Part shown: positions 33,660-43,327 of the stretch, in pieces
How the letters are laid out: the number at the start of each line of letters is the position of its first letter
How positions within the stretch are numbered: position 1 is the stretch's first letter
Assembly (NCBI GenBank): GCA_963675425.1
Contig: OY776214.1
Span: forward strand, 124,001-188,000
From: Sporobacter sp963675425
Lineage (GTDB): Bacteria > Bacillota > Clostridia > Oscillospirales > Oscillospiraceae
Length of the DNA stretch: 64,000 nucleotides
Direction of reading: 5' to 3'
Made by a program: the position numbers and the translations under genes
The notes under the pieces: model-generated
Databases searched by the model: none
What the model was told of the DNA's origin: nothing
What the model saw: only the letters and a program-made list of their open reading frames with translations

Positions 33660-36600
33660 TTAAATCAGCCCTGATTTTTGCAGCAGTTGTTGTACAACAA
33701 CCGCAACCTCGGCTCGAGTGATGTTCTCCTTTGGGCTGAGCGTGGTACTTGTCCTACCAGTGATAACACCTGTTTCTAGGCATGCGGCGATGCTTGTTTT
33801 AGCCCAGTTTGAGACGTCGGTACTGTCGCTATATGTCACAAGTAACGCTGTAACCTGACTATCGCTCAGGCTTGGGCTGAGTTTCGTTATATCCATCGCG
33901 CGGGCGAGCATGGTCATGGCCTGCTCGCGGGTGATAAGGTCGTTGGGACGGAATGTCCCGTCGTCGTAGCCGGTGATGATGCCGTAGGCCGTTGCTGTTT
34001 TAACGTACCCGCAGTACCAGGACGAGCTTACAACATCACTGAAGCGGTTCGTGCCGACGCCCGGGGCGAGGCCGAGGGCGCGCACCATAATAGCGGCAAA
34101 CTCGGCGCGGGTGATGCTGTTGTCCGGATTGAAGTTACCGTTTAAGTTGCCAGTTACGATCATGCGAGAGCCCATGTCGTTGATCGCGTCGCGAGCCCAG
34201 TGATTTTCAACGTCCGGGAACTCAACAGGATTCCAGATCACAGTGTAAACGCTGTTCGTCAGGCTGTGGATGAGGGCGACGTAGTGGCCCGATTCGCTGT
34301 CGTAGACGATTTCCGTCGGTACGGAATGCGCTGTGCCGTCCGCGTCGACAACAACGGCTGTGGTAATCTGACTGGGGTCGACGCCGTCGGGGATTGTGAT
34401 CGTTCGGTCCACATAGGCGTCAAACGATGTGACATTGATCGTCTGATCTCCGTACGTGCAGGAGACGGTGAACTCGACGGCGGGGACGACGAGAGTGTAG
34501 CCGCCGTCTCCGGCTGTGTTCTCCACCACCGTGACCATGTCGTCGGCAGGGGCGGAGACGCTGACCGTCACCGTAATATCACCAAGCGAAACGTTTTCAC
34601 CGAGCTGTTCGGAAACGGTGTTGATATTGATCTCCTCAGCGGGCAGGGTATACGTCGCGTTGCCCGTATCAATGACGAGTGTTGCGCCGTTTTGCTCCAT
34701 GGTGTCTAACATGTCGCCGGTGAGGACGCCGGAGGCAACCGAGCTGCCTGTCGCAACCGGGATTGTCACCGTTGCGCCCTGTCCCTGATTTTCTAGTATA
34801 TCCTGCAGTTTGTCGGTATCGACTGTGACCGTTGTCACAGTCTGGCCTCTTGCGTTGGTGCCTGTCACAGACGTTCCGGCTGAATAGGATTGTCCATTGA
34901 CCTCCACGTTTGTATCCGTGCTCGCGTTGCCGGTGTCAGTATCGTTGAAGCCTGGCAATGAGTAGCCGCCGGTATTGGCGGAGGTCGTAAAAGAGACCTG
35001 TGAGCCGTAGCTGGTTCCCGCTGTATTCGTGGCGTACGCCCGCACATAATAAGTGGTATTTGCAGTCAAGCCTGTCATGGAGGTTATGAATGCGCCGGTT
35101 GCAGAAGCTGCGCCCTCATCGGTTTTGCTGTCGGATAGTGTGGGCGTCCCGGTCGTATTCCAGCAAACGCCGTGCGCGGTGGGATTGGGAGAACCGAGGG
35201 CGGTGATGTTGCCGTTGCCCGTCGCCGTTGTGGATGTGATGCTGCTGACGGCCTGTGTCGTCACCGTCGGTACGGTACTGGCGGCGGAGGTCGTAAAAGA
35301 GACCTGTGAGCCGTAGCTGGTTCCCGCTGTATTCGTGGCGTACGCCCGCACATAATAAGTGGTATTTGCAGTCAAGCCTGTCATGGAGGTTATGAATGCG
35401 CCGGTTGCAGAAGCTGCGCCCTCATCGGTTTTGCTATCGGATAGTGTGGGCATCCCGGTCGTATTCCAGCAAACGCCGTGCGCGGTGGGATTGGGAGAAC
35501 CGAGGGCGGTGATGTTGCCGTTGCCCGTCGCCGTTGTCGAAGTAATATCGCTCACCGCCTGCGTCGTCACCGTCGGGGCTACGGCGGAGGTCGTAAAAGA
35601 GACCTGTGAGCCGTAGCTGGTTCCCGCTGTATTCGTGGCGTACGCCCGCACATAATAAGTGGTATTTGCAGTCAAGCCTGTCATGGAGGTTATGAATGCG
35701 CCGGTTGCAGAAGCTGCGCCCTCATTGGTTTTGCTGTCGGATAGTGTGGGCGTCCCGGTCGTATTCCAGCAAACGCCGTGCGCGGTGGGATTGGGAGAAC
35801 CGAGGGCGGTGATGTTGCCGTTGCCCGTCGCCGTTGTGGATGTGATACTGCTGACGGCCTGCGTCGTCACCGTCGGCACGGTACTGGCGGCGGAGGTCGT
35901 AAAAGAGACCTGTGAGCCGTAGCTGGTTCCCGCTGTATTCGTGGCATAGGCCCTGACGTAATAGGTAGTGTTGGCCGCCAGACCCGACATAGACGAGGTG
36001 AATGCGCCGGTCGCAGAAGCTGCGCCCTCATCGGTTTTGCTGTCCGATGTCGTGGGCGTTCCGGTTGTATTCCAGCAAACGCCGTGAGCGGTTGGGTTGG
36101 GCGTGCCGAGTGCGGTGACATTTCCGTTGCCCGTCGCCGTTGTGGTACCGACGCTGCTTACGTCCTGTGTCGTCACAGTCGGTGCGGTGCTGGCGGAGTT
36201 TGTCGTAAATGAGACTTCTGCGCCGTAGCTGGTGTCCGCCGTGTTCGTGGCATAGGCTCTGACATAATAAGTGGTATTTGCAGTCAAGCCTGTCATGGAG
36301 GTTGTGAATGCGCCGGTTGCAGAAGCTGCGCCCTCATCGGTTTTGCTGTCCGATGTCGTGGGCGTTCCGGTTGTATTCCAGCAAACGCCGTGAGCGGTTG
36401 GGTTGGGCGTGCCGAGTGCGGTAATGTTGCCGTTGCCTGTCGCCGCTGTGGATGTGATGCTGCTGACGGCCTGTGTCGTCACAGTCGGTGCGGTGCTGGC
36501 GGCGGAGGTCGTAAAAGAGACCTGTGAGCCGTAGCTGGTTCCCGCCGTGTTCGTGGCATAGGCTCTGACATAATAAGTGGTATTTGCAGTCAAGCCTGTC

Positions 36601-38102
36601 ATGGAGGTTGTGAATGCGCCGGTTGCAGAAGCTGCGCCCTCATCGGTTTTGCTGTCGGATAGTGTGGGCGTCCCGGTTGTATTCCAGCAAACGCCGTGAG
36701 CGGTTGGGTTGGGCGTGCCGAGTGTGGTGATGTTGCCGTTGCCTGTCGCCGTTGTGGATGTGATGCTGCTGACGGCCTGCGTCGTCACCGTCGGCGCGGT
36801 GGCAGTGACCGCTATGTATTCGTAGGCACCGATGTCAACTTGCGTATCTCTGGTAAGTCCGCGCTGATCGGTCGATGGAACCGAAACGCTTCCGTTTGTC
36901 CCGCCGCCACCGGCGTCGATCGCCACGCTTCCAGGTTCCAGAGCCAGCGTCTGCGTGCCGCCGCCGTTATCAGCAAGCGTATCACTCAGTTTCAGTAAGT
37001 CCGCTGATGCTTGTTCACCGAGCTTATCTCCCGTACCTGTAAAGCCTGTAGTAGTGTAGTGCTCAATAATATTGTATCCATTATCTGTTATGGTTCCACT
37101 ATAATTGTCAAAATCTCCGGTGGTTGAGTCATTGGTGCAGGTATTTCGCGCAATGATAGTATTCTTTAATGTCAAATTACTTGAATCAAGAGAAATCCCG
37201 CCGCCATTACTTTTACAGGAGTTATGTGCGATTGTACAGTTGGTAACTGTTGCAGTACTGGTTTTAAAATAAATCCCGCCGCCATAAGTTGAACCGTCAT
37301 TTGTAGAGTTGTATGCGACCGTACAGTTGGTCATAACAATCGTTGTATTCTCAACATAAACACCAGCTCCTTGGTCTACGCCTGAATTGTTGCTTATAGT
37401 TGAATTGGTAATGGTTGTTGTTCCAAACGTAAAAATCCCGCCGCCTCTGGGGCTGCCTGCTGTTTCAGATGATGAATTGTTATAGGCGATAACGGAATCG
37501 TTTATATTAAGCGTAACCGATGGTTTGCTCGCATCAATTCCGAAGCCCATCTTCGCAGCTTTATTATGGTGGATGTAACAATTGGATATGGTTATATCTC
37601 CGTTGCTAAGTTCTAATCCGCCGCCGCCGTAGAATTCTTTATATATTTCTTCATCCTCACGGGCTAAGTAACCGTACCTTATTTCAAGATTATCAAAGGT
37701 CACCGTTATGTCCGAGTCCACGGTAAACACCCTGCTCTCACTGCCTCCGCAGCTTGAGGCCGCTTGAATGACCGTCGTCCCGGCGCCGTGCCCCTGTATG
37801 GTGATATTCTTGTCGATGGTAAAACCCGCCATCCCGGCATCGTCGGTCTCGTCGGCATCCGTCCAGGTGAATATACCGGTCAGGTCGAGCGTACCGCCGT
37901 CCGCTGTTTCAGAATACCCTTTGGTGAATGTTTTGTAGGGCTTCGACGACGTGCCGTCGCCGGTAGTGTCGTTGCCGGTGTCGGCGTTTACATAGACAAA
38001 GTCCGCCGCTCTTGCCGGCAATGTGATGGCCGGCAGCAGGGTCAGGATCATAGCCAGCGTCATGATAAATGCGAGTGTACTTTTTAGAGTTCTTTTAAAC
38101 AT
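33660..38102 (-). CDS. SLH-anchored surface protein with beta-helix and six Fn3-like repeats
   Basis: 1480 aa. Signal peptide (residues 1-32, ends LPARAAD); residues about 35-430 resemble a parallel beta-helix with choice-of-anchor style FVYVNADTGNDTTGDG and many NCTIAHN/ITNSTIS turns; about 434-1040 are six near-identical ~100-aa domains ending TTYYVRAYATNTAGTSYG; about 1050-1290 an uncharacterised region; three SLH domains (FPDVENHWARDAINDM, FSDVVSSSWYCGYVKTA, YSDSTDVSNWAKTSIA) close the protein and bind cell-wall polymer. Probably an adhesin or wall-associated glycan binder. Confidence 0.92.
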   Translation of the reverse strand: MFKRTLKSTLAFIMTLAMILTLLPAITLPARAADFVYVNADTGNDTTGDGTSSKPYKTFTKGYSETADGGTLDLTGIFTWTDADETDDAGMAGFTIDKNITIQGHGAGTTVIQAASSCGGSESRVFTVDSDITVTFDNLEIRYGYLAREDEEIYKEFYGGGGLELSNGDITISNCYIHHNKAAKMGFGIDASKPSVTLNINDSVIAYNNSSSETAGSPRGGGIFTFGTTTITNSTISNNSGVDQGAGVYVENTTIVMTNCTVAYNSTNDGSTYGGGIYFKTSTATVTNCTIAHNSCKSNGGGISLDSSNLTLKNTIIARNTCTNDSTTGDFDNYSGTITDNGYNIIEHYTTTGFTGTGDKLGEQASADLLKLSDTLADNGGGTQTLALEPGSVAIDAGGGGTNGSVSVPSTDQRGLTRDTQVDIGAYEYIAVTATAPTVTTQAVSSITSTTATGNGNITTLGTPNPTAHGVCWNTTGTPTLSDSKTDEGAASATGAFTTSMTGLTANTTYYVRAYATNTAGTSYGSQVSFTTSAASTAPTVTTQAVSSITSTAATGNGNITALGTPNPTAHGVCWNTTGTPTTSDSKTDEGAASATGAFTTSMTGLTANTTYYVRAYATNTADTSYGAEVSFTTNSASTAPTVTTQDVSSVGTTTATGNGNVTALGTPNPTAHGVCWNTTGTPTTSDSKTDEGAASATGAFTSSMSGLAANTTYYVRAYATNTAGTSYGSQVSFTTSAASTVPTVTTQAVSSITSTTATGNGNITALGSPNPTAHGVCWNTTGTPTLSDSKTNEGAASATGAFITSMTGLTANTTYYVRAYATNTAGTSYGSQVSFTTSAVAPTVTTQAVSDITSTTATGNGNITALGSPNPTAHGVCWNTTGMPTLSDSKTDEGAASATGAFITSMTGLTANTTYYVRAYATNTAGTSYGSQVSFTTSAASTVPTVTTQAVSSITSTTATGNGNITALGSPNPTAHGVCWNTTGTPTLSDSKTDEGAASATGAFITSMTGLTANTTYYVRAYATNTAGTSYGSQVSFTTSANTGGYSLPGFNDTDTGNASTDTNVEVNGQSYSAGTSVTGTNARGQTVTTVTVDTDKLQDILENQGQGATVTIPVATGSSVASGVLTGDMLDTMEQNGATLVIDTGNATYTLPAEEININTVSEQLGENVSLGDITVTVSVSAPADDMVTVVENTAGDGGYTLVVPAVEFTVSCTYGDQTINVTSFDAYVDRTITIPDGVDPSQITTAVVVDADGTAHSVPTEIVYDSESGHYVALIHSLTNSVYTVIWNPVEFPDVENHWARDAINDMGSRMIVTGNLNGNFNPDNSITRAEFAAIMVRALGLAPGVGTNRFSDVVSSSWYCGYVKTATAYGIITGYDDGTFRPNDLITREQAMTMLARAMDITKLSPSLSDSQVTALLVTYSDSTDVSNWAKTSIAACLETGVITGRTSTTLSPKENITRAEVAVVVQQLLQKSGLI
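34978..36800 (-). repeat. six tandem ~300-bp repeats encoding Fn3-like domains
   Basis: Six consecutive units of roughly 300 bp, highly similar at DNA level, each starting PTVTTQ and ending SFTTS. Three units at the 3' side are almost base-identical (differences such as LSDSKTNE versus LSDSKTDE), the mark of recent unequal crossover. Unit count is likely variable between strains and hard to assemble. Confidence 0.92.
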
Positions 38103-38313
38103 ACTAAAGGCCTTCCTCTCTATTTCTGTTGGAATGGTTTGTTTTATGTACTTAATAATTTCGTTTGGATCTGAAAAAGCAGAGATTTCTTAGGACGCCT
38201 CAGAGCATACAAGACTTGATATTACAGGGCTTGTAAAAATCAGGGTTACTTTTCTTGCCTCCAAAAAATAGGTTTGAAGTTAACGCCTTATCGGGTTGCT
38301 GTTACACGCTTTT

Positions 38314-38880
38314 TTACATAAGCCGCTTTTTCTGTATATCCGCTTTCATCTCCTCCAATAATTCGGTATAGGCTTTGCAGCGGAGCATTCCCCATTTGCA
38401 CGCCCAGACAGAAGACGTGAGCCGAATATCGTCCTCGGAGAGCTTTGCTGTTTCTGTGTAGGCTTTTATATTATCCCGGCAGTTAAATTCCAGCTGCTGC
38501 AGGATTCCCTGATTGATTCGCAGTTGCTCGTCCAGAAACCGCAGTTGATCTTCGCCGCTTAAAAGACCTGAGAAGAAAAGCTGCATGATGTAAGATAATC
38601 GGGATATAAAGTCTGTCTGACTTGGATGGATGAGCCAGTCGTGCAATGTTCCCTGTCCTTTTTCCGTGATGGCGTATTCCTTCCTTTCAGGGCCGTCACC
38701 TCTGGAAATCCCGTGCAGCTCGATTTGTCCATCGGATAGAAGCTTCTTCAGCGACCGGTATATCTGTGCCTGATCGGCCGGCCAAAAATAGGCTGCGGAT
38801 AAATTAAACAGTTTCTTAATATCGTAGCCCGACATCGGGCGTATCGACAGATACCCGAGAATACCATTTTCAAGCGACAT
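38314..38880 (-). CDS. PadR-family transcriptional regulator
   Basis: 188 aa. N-terminal winged helix ILGYLSIRPMSGYDIKKLF, QIYRSLKKLLSDGQIEL, ERKEYAITEKGQGTLHDWL, then a C-terminal helical dimerisation region (AphA/VirR-like). The ATG follows GGAGG. Target genes are unknown; PadR proteins often control efflux or stress genes near them. Confidence 0.92.
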   Translation of the reverse strand: MSLENGILGYLSIRPMSGYDIKKLFNLSAAYFWPADQAQIYRSLKKLLSDGQIELHGISRGDGPERKEYAITEKGQGTLHDWLIHPSQTDFISRLSYIMQLFFSGLLSGEDQLRFLDEQLRINQGILQQLEFNCRDNIKAYTETAKLSEDDIRLTSSVWACKWGMLRCKAYTELLEEMKADIQKKRLM

Positions 38881-38908
38881 AATTTTCCTCCACTATAAGA
38901 CTAATCAT

Positions 38909-38937
38909 ATAGTATTGTTTAGATAAGGATTTGTCAA
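38909..38937 (-). promoter_or_regulatory. sigma-A promoter of padR-like gene
   Basis: On the minus strand TTGACA (38937-38932), a 17-base spacer, and TACTAT (38914-38909). The start codon is 29 bp further on. Confidence 0.75.
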
Positions 38938-39232
38938 TACCTGATGAATTAAAAAAATCCTCAACAACCGAAAATCGGTTTTTAAGGATAGGTTATTTCT
39001 ATGCAGGATATTGAGTACAAGTGAATCTGGGTAATATTGCAGTCTGAGGAATTTACAGGACTCTATGATCAATGTCATATGGATAATGGGAAGCTCTAAA
39101 GTAGTCATCGTTGCAAAGCGGATACTTTTGACTGCACTAAACGATACCTACTCTGCAAATGCGATTCTGAACACGTGAGCATTCACTCTCCATGGGGATG
39201 CAACGTCCGTTTTACTGGTTGTCGTTAATCAG
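38938..39232. other. intergenic, no gene recognised
   Basis: A small CCGAAAATCGG hairpin flanked by AATCCT...AGGAT (about 38955-38990) is the only structure seen. Confidence 0.35.
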
Positions 39233-39844
39233 TTATTTATTTCTGTTTTCTACTTCCCACTCATTTTCTTTCCAACCGGAATAAATAGATATGAAACCGG
39301 GATTTCCTTTTGCAGGGATTGCTTTTAGTGGCGGAAAGTCTGTTTCAATCGTGAATTTGTCAGAGTCCGTTGTTTTTTTATAGCACTTTGTTTCTTTTCC
39401 AGATATAAAGTACACATGCGGGGTTTCAAAATTCGCTAAATATATTAGCAAACCGCTTTGATAAAAGGCTTCAGCATTGTCGTAAATCAACGTAATACTG
39501 CTATTCGTTTCATCCCCAAATTTTACGTTGACCTCGACTTTTCCATTATCTAGTTCTGGCAGTTCATACGACTGCGGTTCTTGAGTGAAAACTCCGTTTT
39601 TTATCTCATTCATATAATCACAGCAGGTCCAACCGTTAACATATTGCTTTAGTGTAATCACTGGTTTGTATGGGAAACCATATGATCCAGAATAACGCAC
39701 AATGGATAACGTGTACGCCGAACTTTTTTTCGGATAGAATACCCAAGAGAAAACATCCAACTTTACCACTAAAAAAGCAATCACAACACAGCACCCACTG
39801 ACAATAACTAAAATGCGTTTACCTATTCTAATCATCTCCTTCAT
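39233..39844 (-). CDS. hypothetical membrane-anchored extracellular protein
   Basis: 203 aa. One N-terminal membrane helix (RILVIVSGCCVVIAFLVVK) then a soluble part rich in beta-type sequence (YTLSIVRYSGSYGFPYKP, VEVNVKFGDETNSSITLIY). No family recognised. It stands alone between decayed sequence and the padR-like gene. Confidence 0.6.
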   Translation of the reverse strand: MKEMIRIGKRILVIVSGCCVVIAFLVVKLDVFSWVFYPKKSSAYTLSIVRYSGSYGFPYKPVITLKQYVNGWTCCDYMNEIKNGVFTQEPQSYELPELDNGKVEVNVKFGDETNSSITLIYDNAEAFYQSGLLIYLANFETPHVYFISGKETKCYKKTTDSDKFTIETDFPPLKAIPAKGNPGFISIYSGWKENEWEVENRNK

Positions 39845-40306
39845 TATTGTGGCACTGGACTAGGCTGTGGTGTGAAAAAAACCCTATTCGGGGACTAACA
39901 GCTCATATCAGAGGGATAGCTGTCATTCCTGTTAATTGCTATGACAGGCGTCCCCTCGGCTTATTAAACAAACTGCAAAGTTCCATATCCAATATCAATG
40001 GCTTACCCTTTGCCTGCTGAAAGCTCACGGGCAGTCGCAACATCGGCAATAGTTATGGCGTCGATTTTACCATCGGTAATTTTTCTAATTCAGGATACAT
40101 AGACACCGACAAATTCTGGGCTTACAGGTTCCTTAAATATTTCTGTAGTCAACTGCAATTCGACATTTTTTCTTATGTCATATTCCTTCCGCAGCGCTAA
40201 AATCTCCACCTGTCAGACTGCCCATTGGTATGATAGGTTTATCCTCGGCCTAATATGGATAACTAACAGTTAGTTTTTACTGGCATTTACACTAAACAAA
40301 GATTGC
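39845..40306. other. gene-poor region with one decayed fragment
   Basis: Apart from the fragment at 40003-40215, only AT-rich spacer is seen; a TACTGGyATTTAC motif near 40278 recurs at 42001 and 49408, suggesting a small dispersed repeat. Confidence 0.35.
40003..40215 (-). pseudogene. unidentified truncated gene with in-frame TGA
   Basis: The minus frame reads QVEILALRKEYDIRKNVE, LTTEIFKEPVSPEFVGVYVS, a TGA, then IRKITDGKIDAITIADVATA and RELSAGKG to a TAA. The even coding character on both sides of the stop points to a decayed gene. Family not recognised. Confidence 0.45.
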
Positions 40307-41188
40307 TTAGTCATTTAAATAATCAATAACTCCTTGCCAAAGGGCATTCCGAGTAGGTGTATTGTCTGTTTCTCGCTGATGCTGATACGCCATCTCGCTC
40401 ATCATTCTCAAGTCAAAGCCATTTTTCAAAACGGCAAACTTCAGCACTCTAGGCGAAAGCGCTTTTTGCGGACATGCATAAATGCATTTGAGACACCACA
40501 TACAATCAAAGCCAAACTTTGGGGTTTCATCATTCATTCTGATATTCTTTTTTGGGCAGTTTCGTATACACAATCCACATTGATTGCACTCTTTAGATGC
40601 ACTGATGGATACGCCGAAAATTTTAGCCCCAAGATGTTCAGCTCTTCCAACGGAAGCAAAAAACCGATCCTGCAATTTAGGACGTGTAATATTCTTCTCA
40701 CCTGATAAAATGTCGGATATGATTTGTTCTACTTTGAGAGGCATTACAGTTATCAGGTCCAAATTCAACTGCTCTTCGGCTTGGGTGGCAAAATTTGAGG
40801 GCATAACAAGCATTTTTTCGTATATGAGCTGATACCCTTTTCTTTTGAGCAGGCGTTTACACAGGCTTCGGCAAGCAGTATTGGGCGATATTTCTCCTCC
40901 GCCAGAGACTGAGATTATTACAGCGGGCATATTTTGGCCTTCGGGCAAGTTTTTTACCCACTTTTCAACAACGGATGTCAGTCTGAAAGCATACACCGGA
41001 GAAAAAATAATCAGTAAATCTGATACATCTATCTCACTTTTACTGCAAGAAGATATCTCCACTCTGTTGGTTATTATCTTTTGTTTACTCAACTGTTGAT
41101 CAAAACAGTCTACGATTGCTTTTGTGCAACCTGTACCGGAAAAATACGCAAGTATGGCTGTTTTTATTGTGCTGTAACTGCCAATCAT
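40307..41188 (-). CDS. EFR1-type flavodoxin/ferredoxin fusion
   Basis: 293 aa. N-terminal flavodoxin-like domain (AILAYFSGTGCTKAI, LLIIFSPVYAFRLTSVVEKW) then two 4Fe-4S motifs, CNQCGLCIRNCP and CMWCLKCIYACP. Proteins of this architecture shuttle electrons in anaerobes; the partner is unknown. It is followed by another flavoprotein gene upstream on the same strand (41370-41957). Confidence 0.9.
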   Translation of the reverse strand: MIGSYSTIKTAILAYFSGTGCTKAIVDCFDQQLSKQKIITNRVEISSCSKSEIDVSDLLIIFSPVYAFRLTSVVEKWVKNLPEGQNMPAVIISVSGGGEISPNTACRSLCKRLLKRKGYQLIYEKMLVMPSNFATQAEEQLNLDLITVMPLKVEQIISDILSGEKNITRPKLQDRFFASVGRAEHLGAKIFGVSISASKECNQCGLCIRNCPKKNIRMNDETPKFGFDCMWCLKCIYACPQKALSPRVLKFAVLKNGFDLRMMSEMAYQHQRETDNTPTRNALWQGVIDYLND

Positions 41189-41369
41189 TTACACACCCCT
41201 TTGTTATAACATTGGACAATAGTTTTATATAAACTGCGTGTCCTACATGAATAGCTATAGTAGCATCTACCCATTGCTATGCCAGGTCCGGTAGCTGAAA
41301 GCCTCCGGGTTCGTCCGCTGTTTATGGATTACGGCGAAGTTCGTAGCTGTTTTTAGCTGCAAGTTTTGC

Positions 41370-41957
41370 TTATTTTGTGCAATAACTGATTACCTTTTTA
41401 GCAAAATCAACAGCTATTTTCTTTGAATCTTCCGTTTCAAATTTTTCTACATCATCGCCTGTATTTTTCTGTACAGCAGCCTTCCCAATATACTTAATTT
41501 TAAAGTGCTCGCAAAATCGTTTAATTCCATCTTCAAAAGGACTTATACCATATTCCAGGTCATAACCACATGTAGCAATTATTCCGCACATTTTTCCGTC
41601 CAGCAGACTTGGCCCACGTTGTTTTCCATAATATTTGTGAAGTCCATAAAAACGGTCAAGCATTGCCTTCATTGGAGCGGTACAGTACCAGATAAATATC
41701 GGACTAGCTAAAACAAAGCAATCCGCCTTCAAAATTTCGTCTGTTATATCGTACATATCATCTTTAATTGAACAGCCATATTCACCTAATTTGTCTTGGC
41801 ATCGAAAGCATTCCAAACATGGCGCAATCTTTTTATCATAAAGGAAAATTGTCTTAACTTCTGCTCCTTTAATCTCTAACTCCGTTAAAAATGATTTCAG
41901 TAGGGTTGCCGTATCACCGTTTTTTCTTGGACTGCCCAAGAAAACTAGAATTTTCAT
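41370..41957 (-). CDS. NADPH-dependent FMN reductase / iron-sulfur flavoprotein-like
   Basis: The start at 41957 (MKILVFLGSPRKNGDT) has GGAGG 6 nt upstream. About 195 aa. GSPRKNGDTATLL binds FMN phosphate; CLECFRCQDKLGEYGC is the Cys-rich motif of iron-sulfur flavoproteins; ASPIFIWYCTAPMKAMLDRF is the typical dimer-interface segment. Probably a two-electron reductase for quinones, nitro compounds or metals. Confidence 0.9.
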   Translation of the reverse strand: MKILVFLGSPRKNGDTATLLKSFLTELEIKGAEVKTIFLYDKKIAPCLECFRCQDKLGEYGCSIKDDMYDITDEILKADCFVLASPIFIWYCTAPMKAMLDRFYGLHKYYGKQRGPSLLDGKMCGIIATCGYDLEYGISPFEDGIKRFCEHFKIKYIGKAAVQKNTGDDVEKFETEDSKKIAVDFAKKVISYCTK

Positions 41958-42061
41958 TGTTTGCCTCCTGTCGATCATAAGGTAACTAGTGGTTCGTATC
42001 TACTGGTATTTACGTACCATAATGGGAAACTTGCTTTTTTGTGCCGAGTTGTCAGGTTTGC

Positions 42062-42403
42062 TCATAATCTATACTTCTCAAACGCTTTTTCGGGAGTGAG
42101 CTTGACATCTTTAAGTAAAAGAACAAGCCATAATACCGAACCGATAATCGCAAAATAAAAACTTATAAAGTAAGACAAAACTCCGCTAATAATCATTAGT
42201 GAACCCCATATTAATAGCGAATTACGCATATCCTTGCTCATACGAATTTCATCGTATTGGGCACGTTCTTCTTTTGTTAACGAGTTGAAACCACTTATAA
42301 GTATCGCTCCTTTTCTTCCTATCAAAGCAAATACCAGCGCCAAGATTCCAAAACTGACACCCATCACTAAGCAAATAATCGCACTTATTGTGTTTCCGGT
42401 CAT
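42062..42403 (-). CDS. DUF3784-type small membrane protein
   Basis: 113 aa with three predicted membrane helices; the loop GFNSLTKEERAQYDEIRMSK is the signature of DUF3784. Role unknown; such genes are common in Clostridia. Confidence 0.8.
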   Translation of the reverse strand: MTGNTISAIICLVMGVSFGILALVFALIGRKGAILISGFNSLTKEERAQYDEIRMSKDMRNSLLIWGSLMIISGVLSYFISFYFAIIGSVLWLVLLLKDVKLTPEKAFEKYRL

Positions 42404-42475
42404 AAGATAGTTCTCCTACAAAGAAATGGCCTGTTTACTTCCTTTCGTGAAAACATTAACCACTTGGAATAATTA

Positions 42476-43168
42476 TCACTCCATAATTTGCTTTTTTTCT
42501 ACATGGTTCCAGTTTCTATTCTCACACCAATATACAATGTTATTTGTTGCATCAAAAACCATTGATACAACGGTCGGACATACTGTCTGTGCCGTTTCTT
42601 TTAGTATTTCAAAACAATCCGAAATACTAAAATCCTCTTTTGCTTCTTCCAACATTCGGATAGCTTTGTTATACCTATCTAATCCCATCCAAGGGTGTTT
42701 TTCTATATCTCCCTTAAGCGGTGAAAAGTTAGTCATCACGGAATACTCAGGCTTTAGCATATGTTTATACCCTTGTCCCGGAATTATTTGAAGAACATTG
42801 CCTTCTTTATTCGATAACTGAGATTGAAATGTAACACCCGGTACGCTGAAAATGTGGTTTTTCACTGCAATCTCTGTAATCTCTTCAAACGTCTTTTTGC
42901 CCAAAAGCAAGTCAATATCCAGCATAATAATGTTATTGGAATCTGCATTTACCGGATCGCTTCTTTTGTCATATGGCCAACAAGTAGGCATTGCAACAAA
43001 GTCACCTCTCGCATTTGCTCCGAAAAGAGGAAGCCATCCCTCCATTTTATCATATATTGCTATATAGACCATATTGTCTTCCGCTACGACCTTGTGTTCC
43101 TTGTCCAGGATATCAAGATTCCAGCCGATAATGGTCTTTTTACGATTTGATACAATACTTGTACACAT
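42476..43168 (-). CDS. Ntn-hydrolase, choloylglycine hydrolase/acylamidase-like
   Basis: The start at 43168 (MCTSIVSN) follows AGGAG and leaves Cys2 as the N-terminal nucleophile after Met removal; about 230 aa, shorter than bile salt hydrolases (about 320). GWNLDI replaces the usual GRNLD, so the substrate-orienting Arg is Trp. Later SVMTNFSPL and HPWMGLDRYNKAIRML fit the family. Probably hydrolyses a linear amide other than conjugated bile acids. Confidence 0.75.
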   Translation of the reverse strand: MCTSIVSNRKKTIIGWNLDILDKEHKVVAEDNMVYIAIYDKMEGWLPLFGANARGDFVAMPTCWPYDKRSDPVNADSNNIIMLDIDLLLGKKTFEEITEIAVKNHIFSVPGVTFQSQLSNKEGNVLQIIPGQGYKHMLKPEYSVMTNFSPLKGDIEKHPWMGLDRYNKAIRMLEEAKEDFSISDCFEILKETAQTVCPTVVSMVFDATNNIVYWCENRNWNHVEKKQIME

Positions 43169-43327
43169 AATAATCTCCTGCATTAAAATCATCACTTACA
43201 GCATTCCTAATAGAAAGTTCCATCATACGCCCTCATTTCATTATGACTTCATGTTAAGGTCTGATATCTACGGATTAAAGCAACTCTTATAGAACAAGCG
43301 CAGCGCTCATTCAAGATTGCTTGCACT

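Noticed and set aside
34978..36800. CRISPR-like array suggested by regular repeats
   Set aside because: The ~300-bp units are in-frame protein domains with no short repeat/unique spacer structure and no cas genes.
38905..39108. 67-aa minus-strand ORF
   Set aside because: It lies over the padR promoter and has no ribosome site or coding-like composition.
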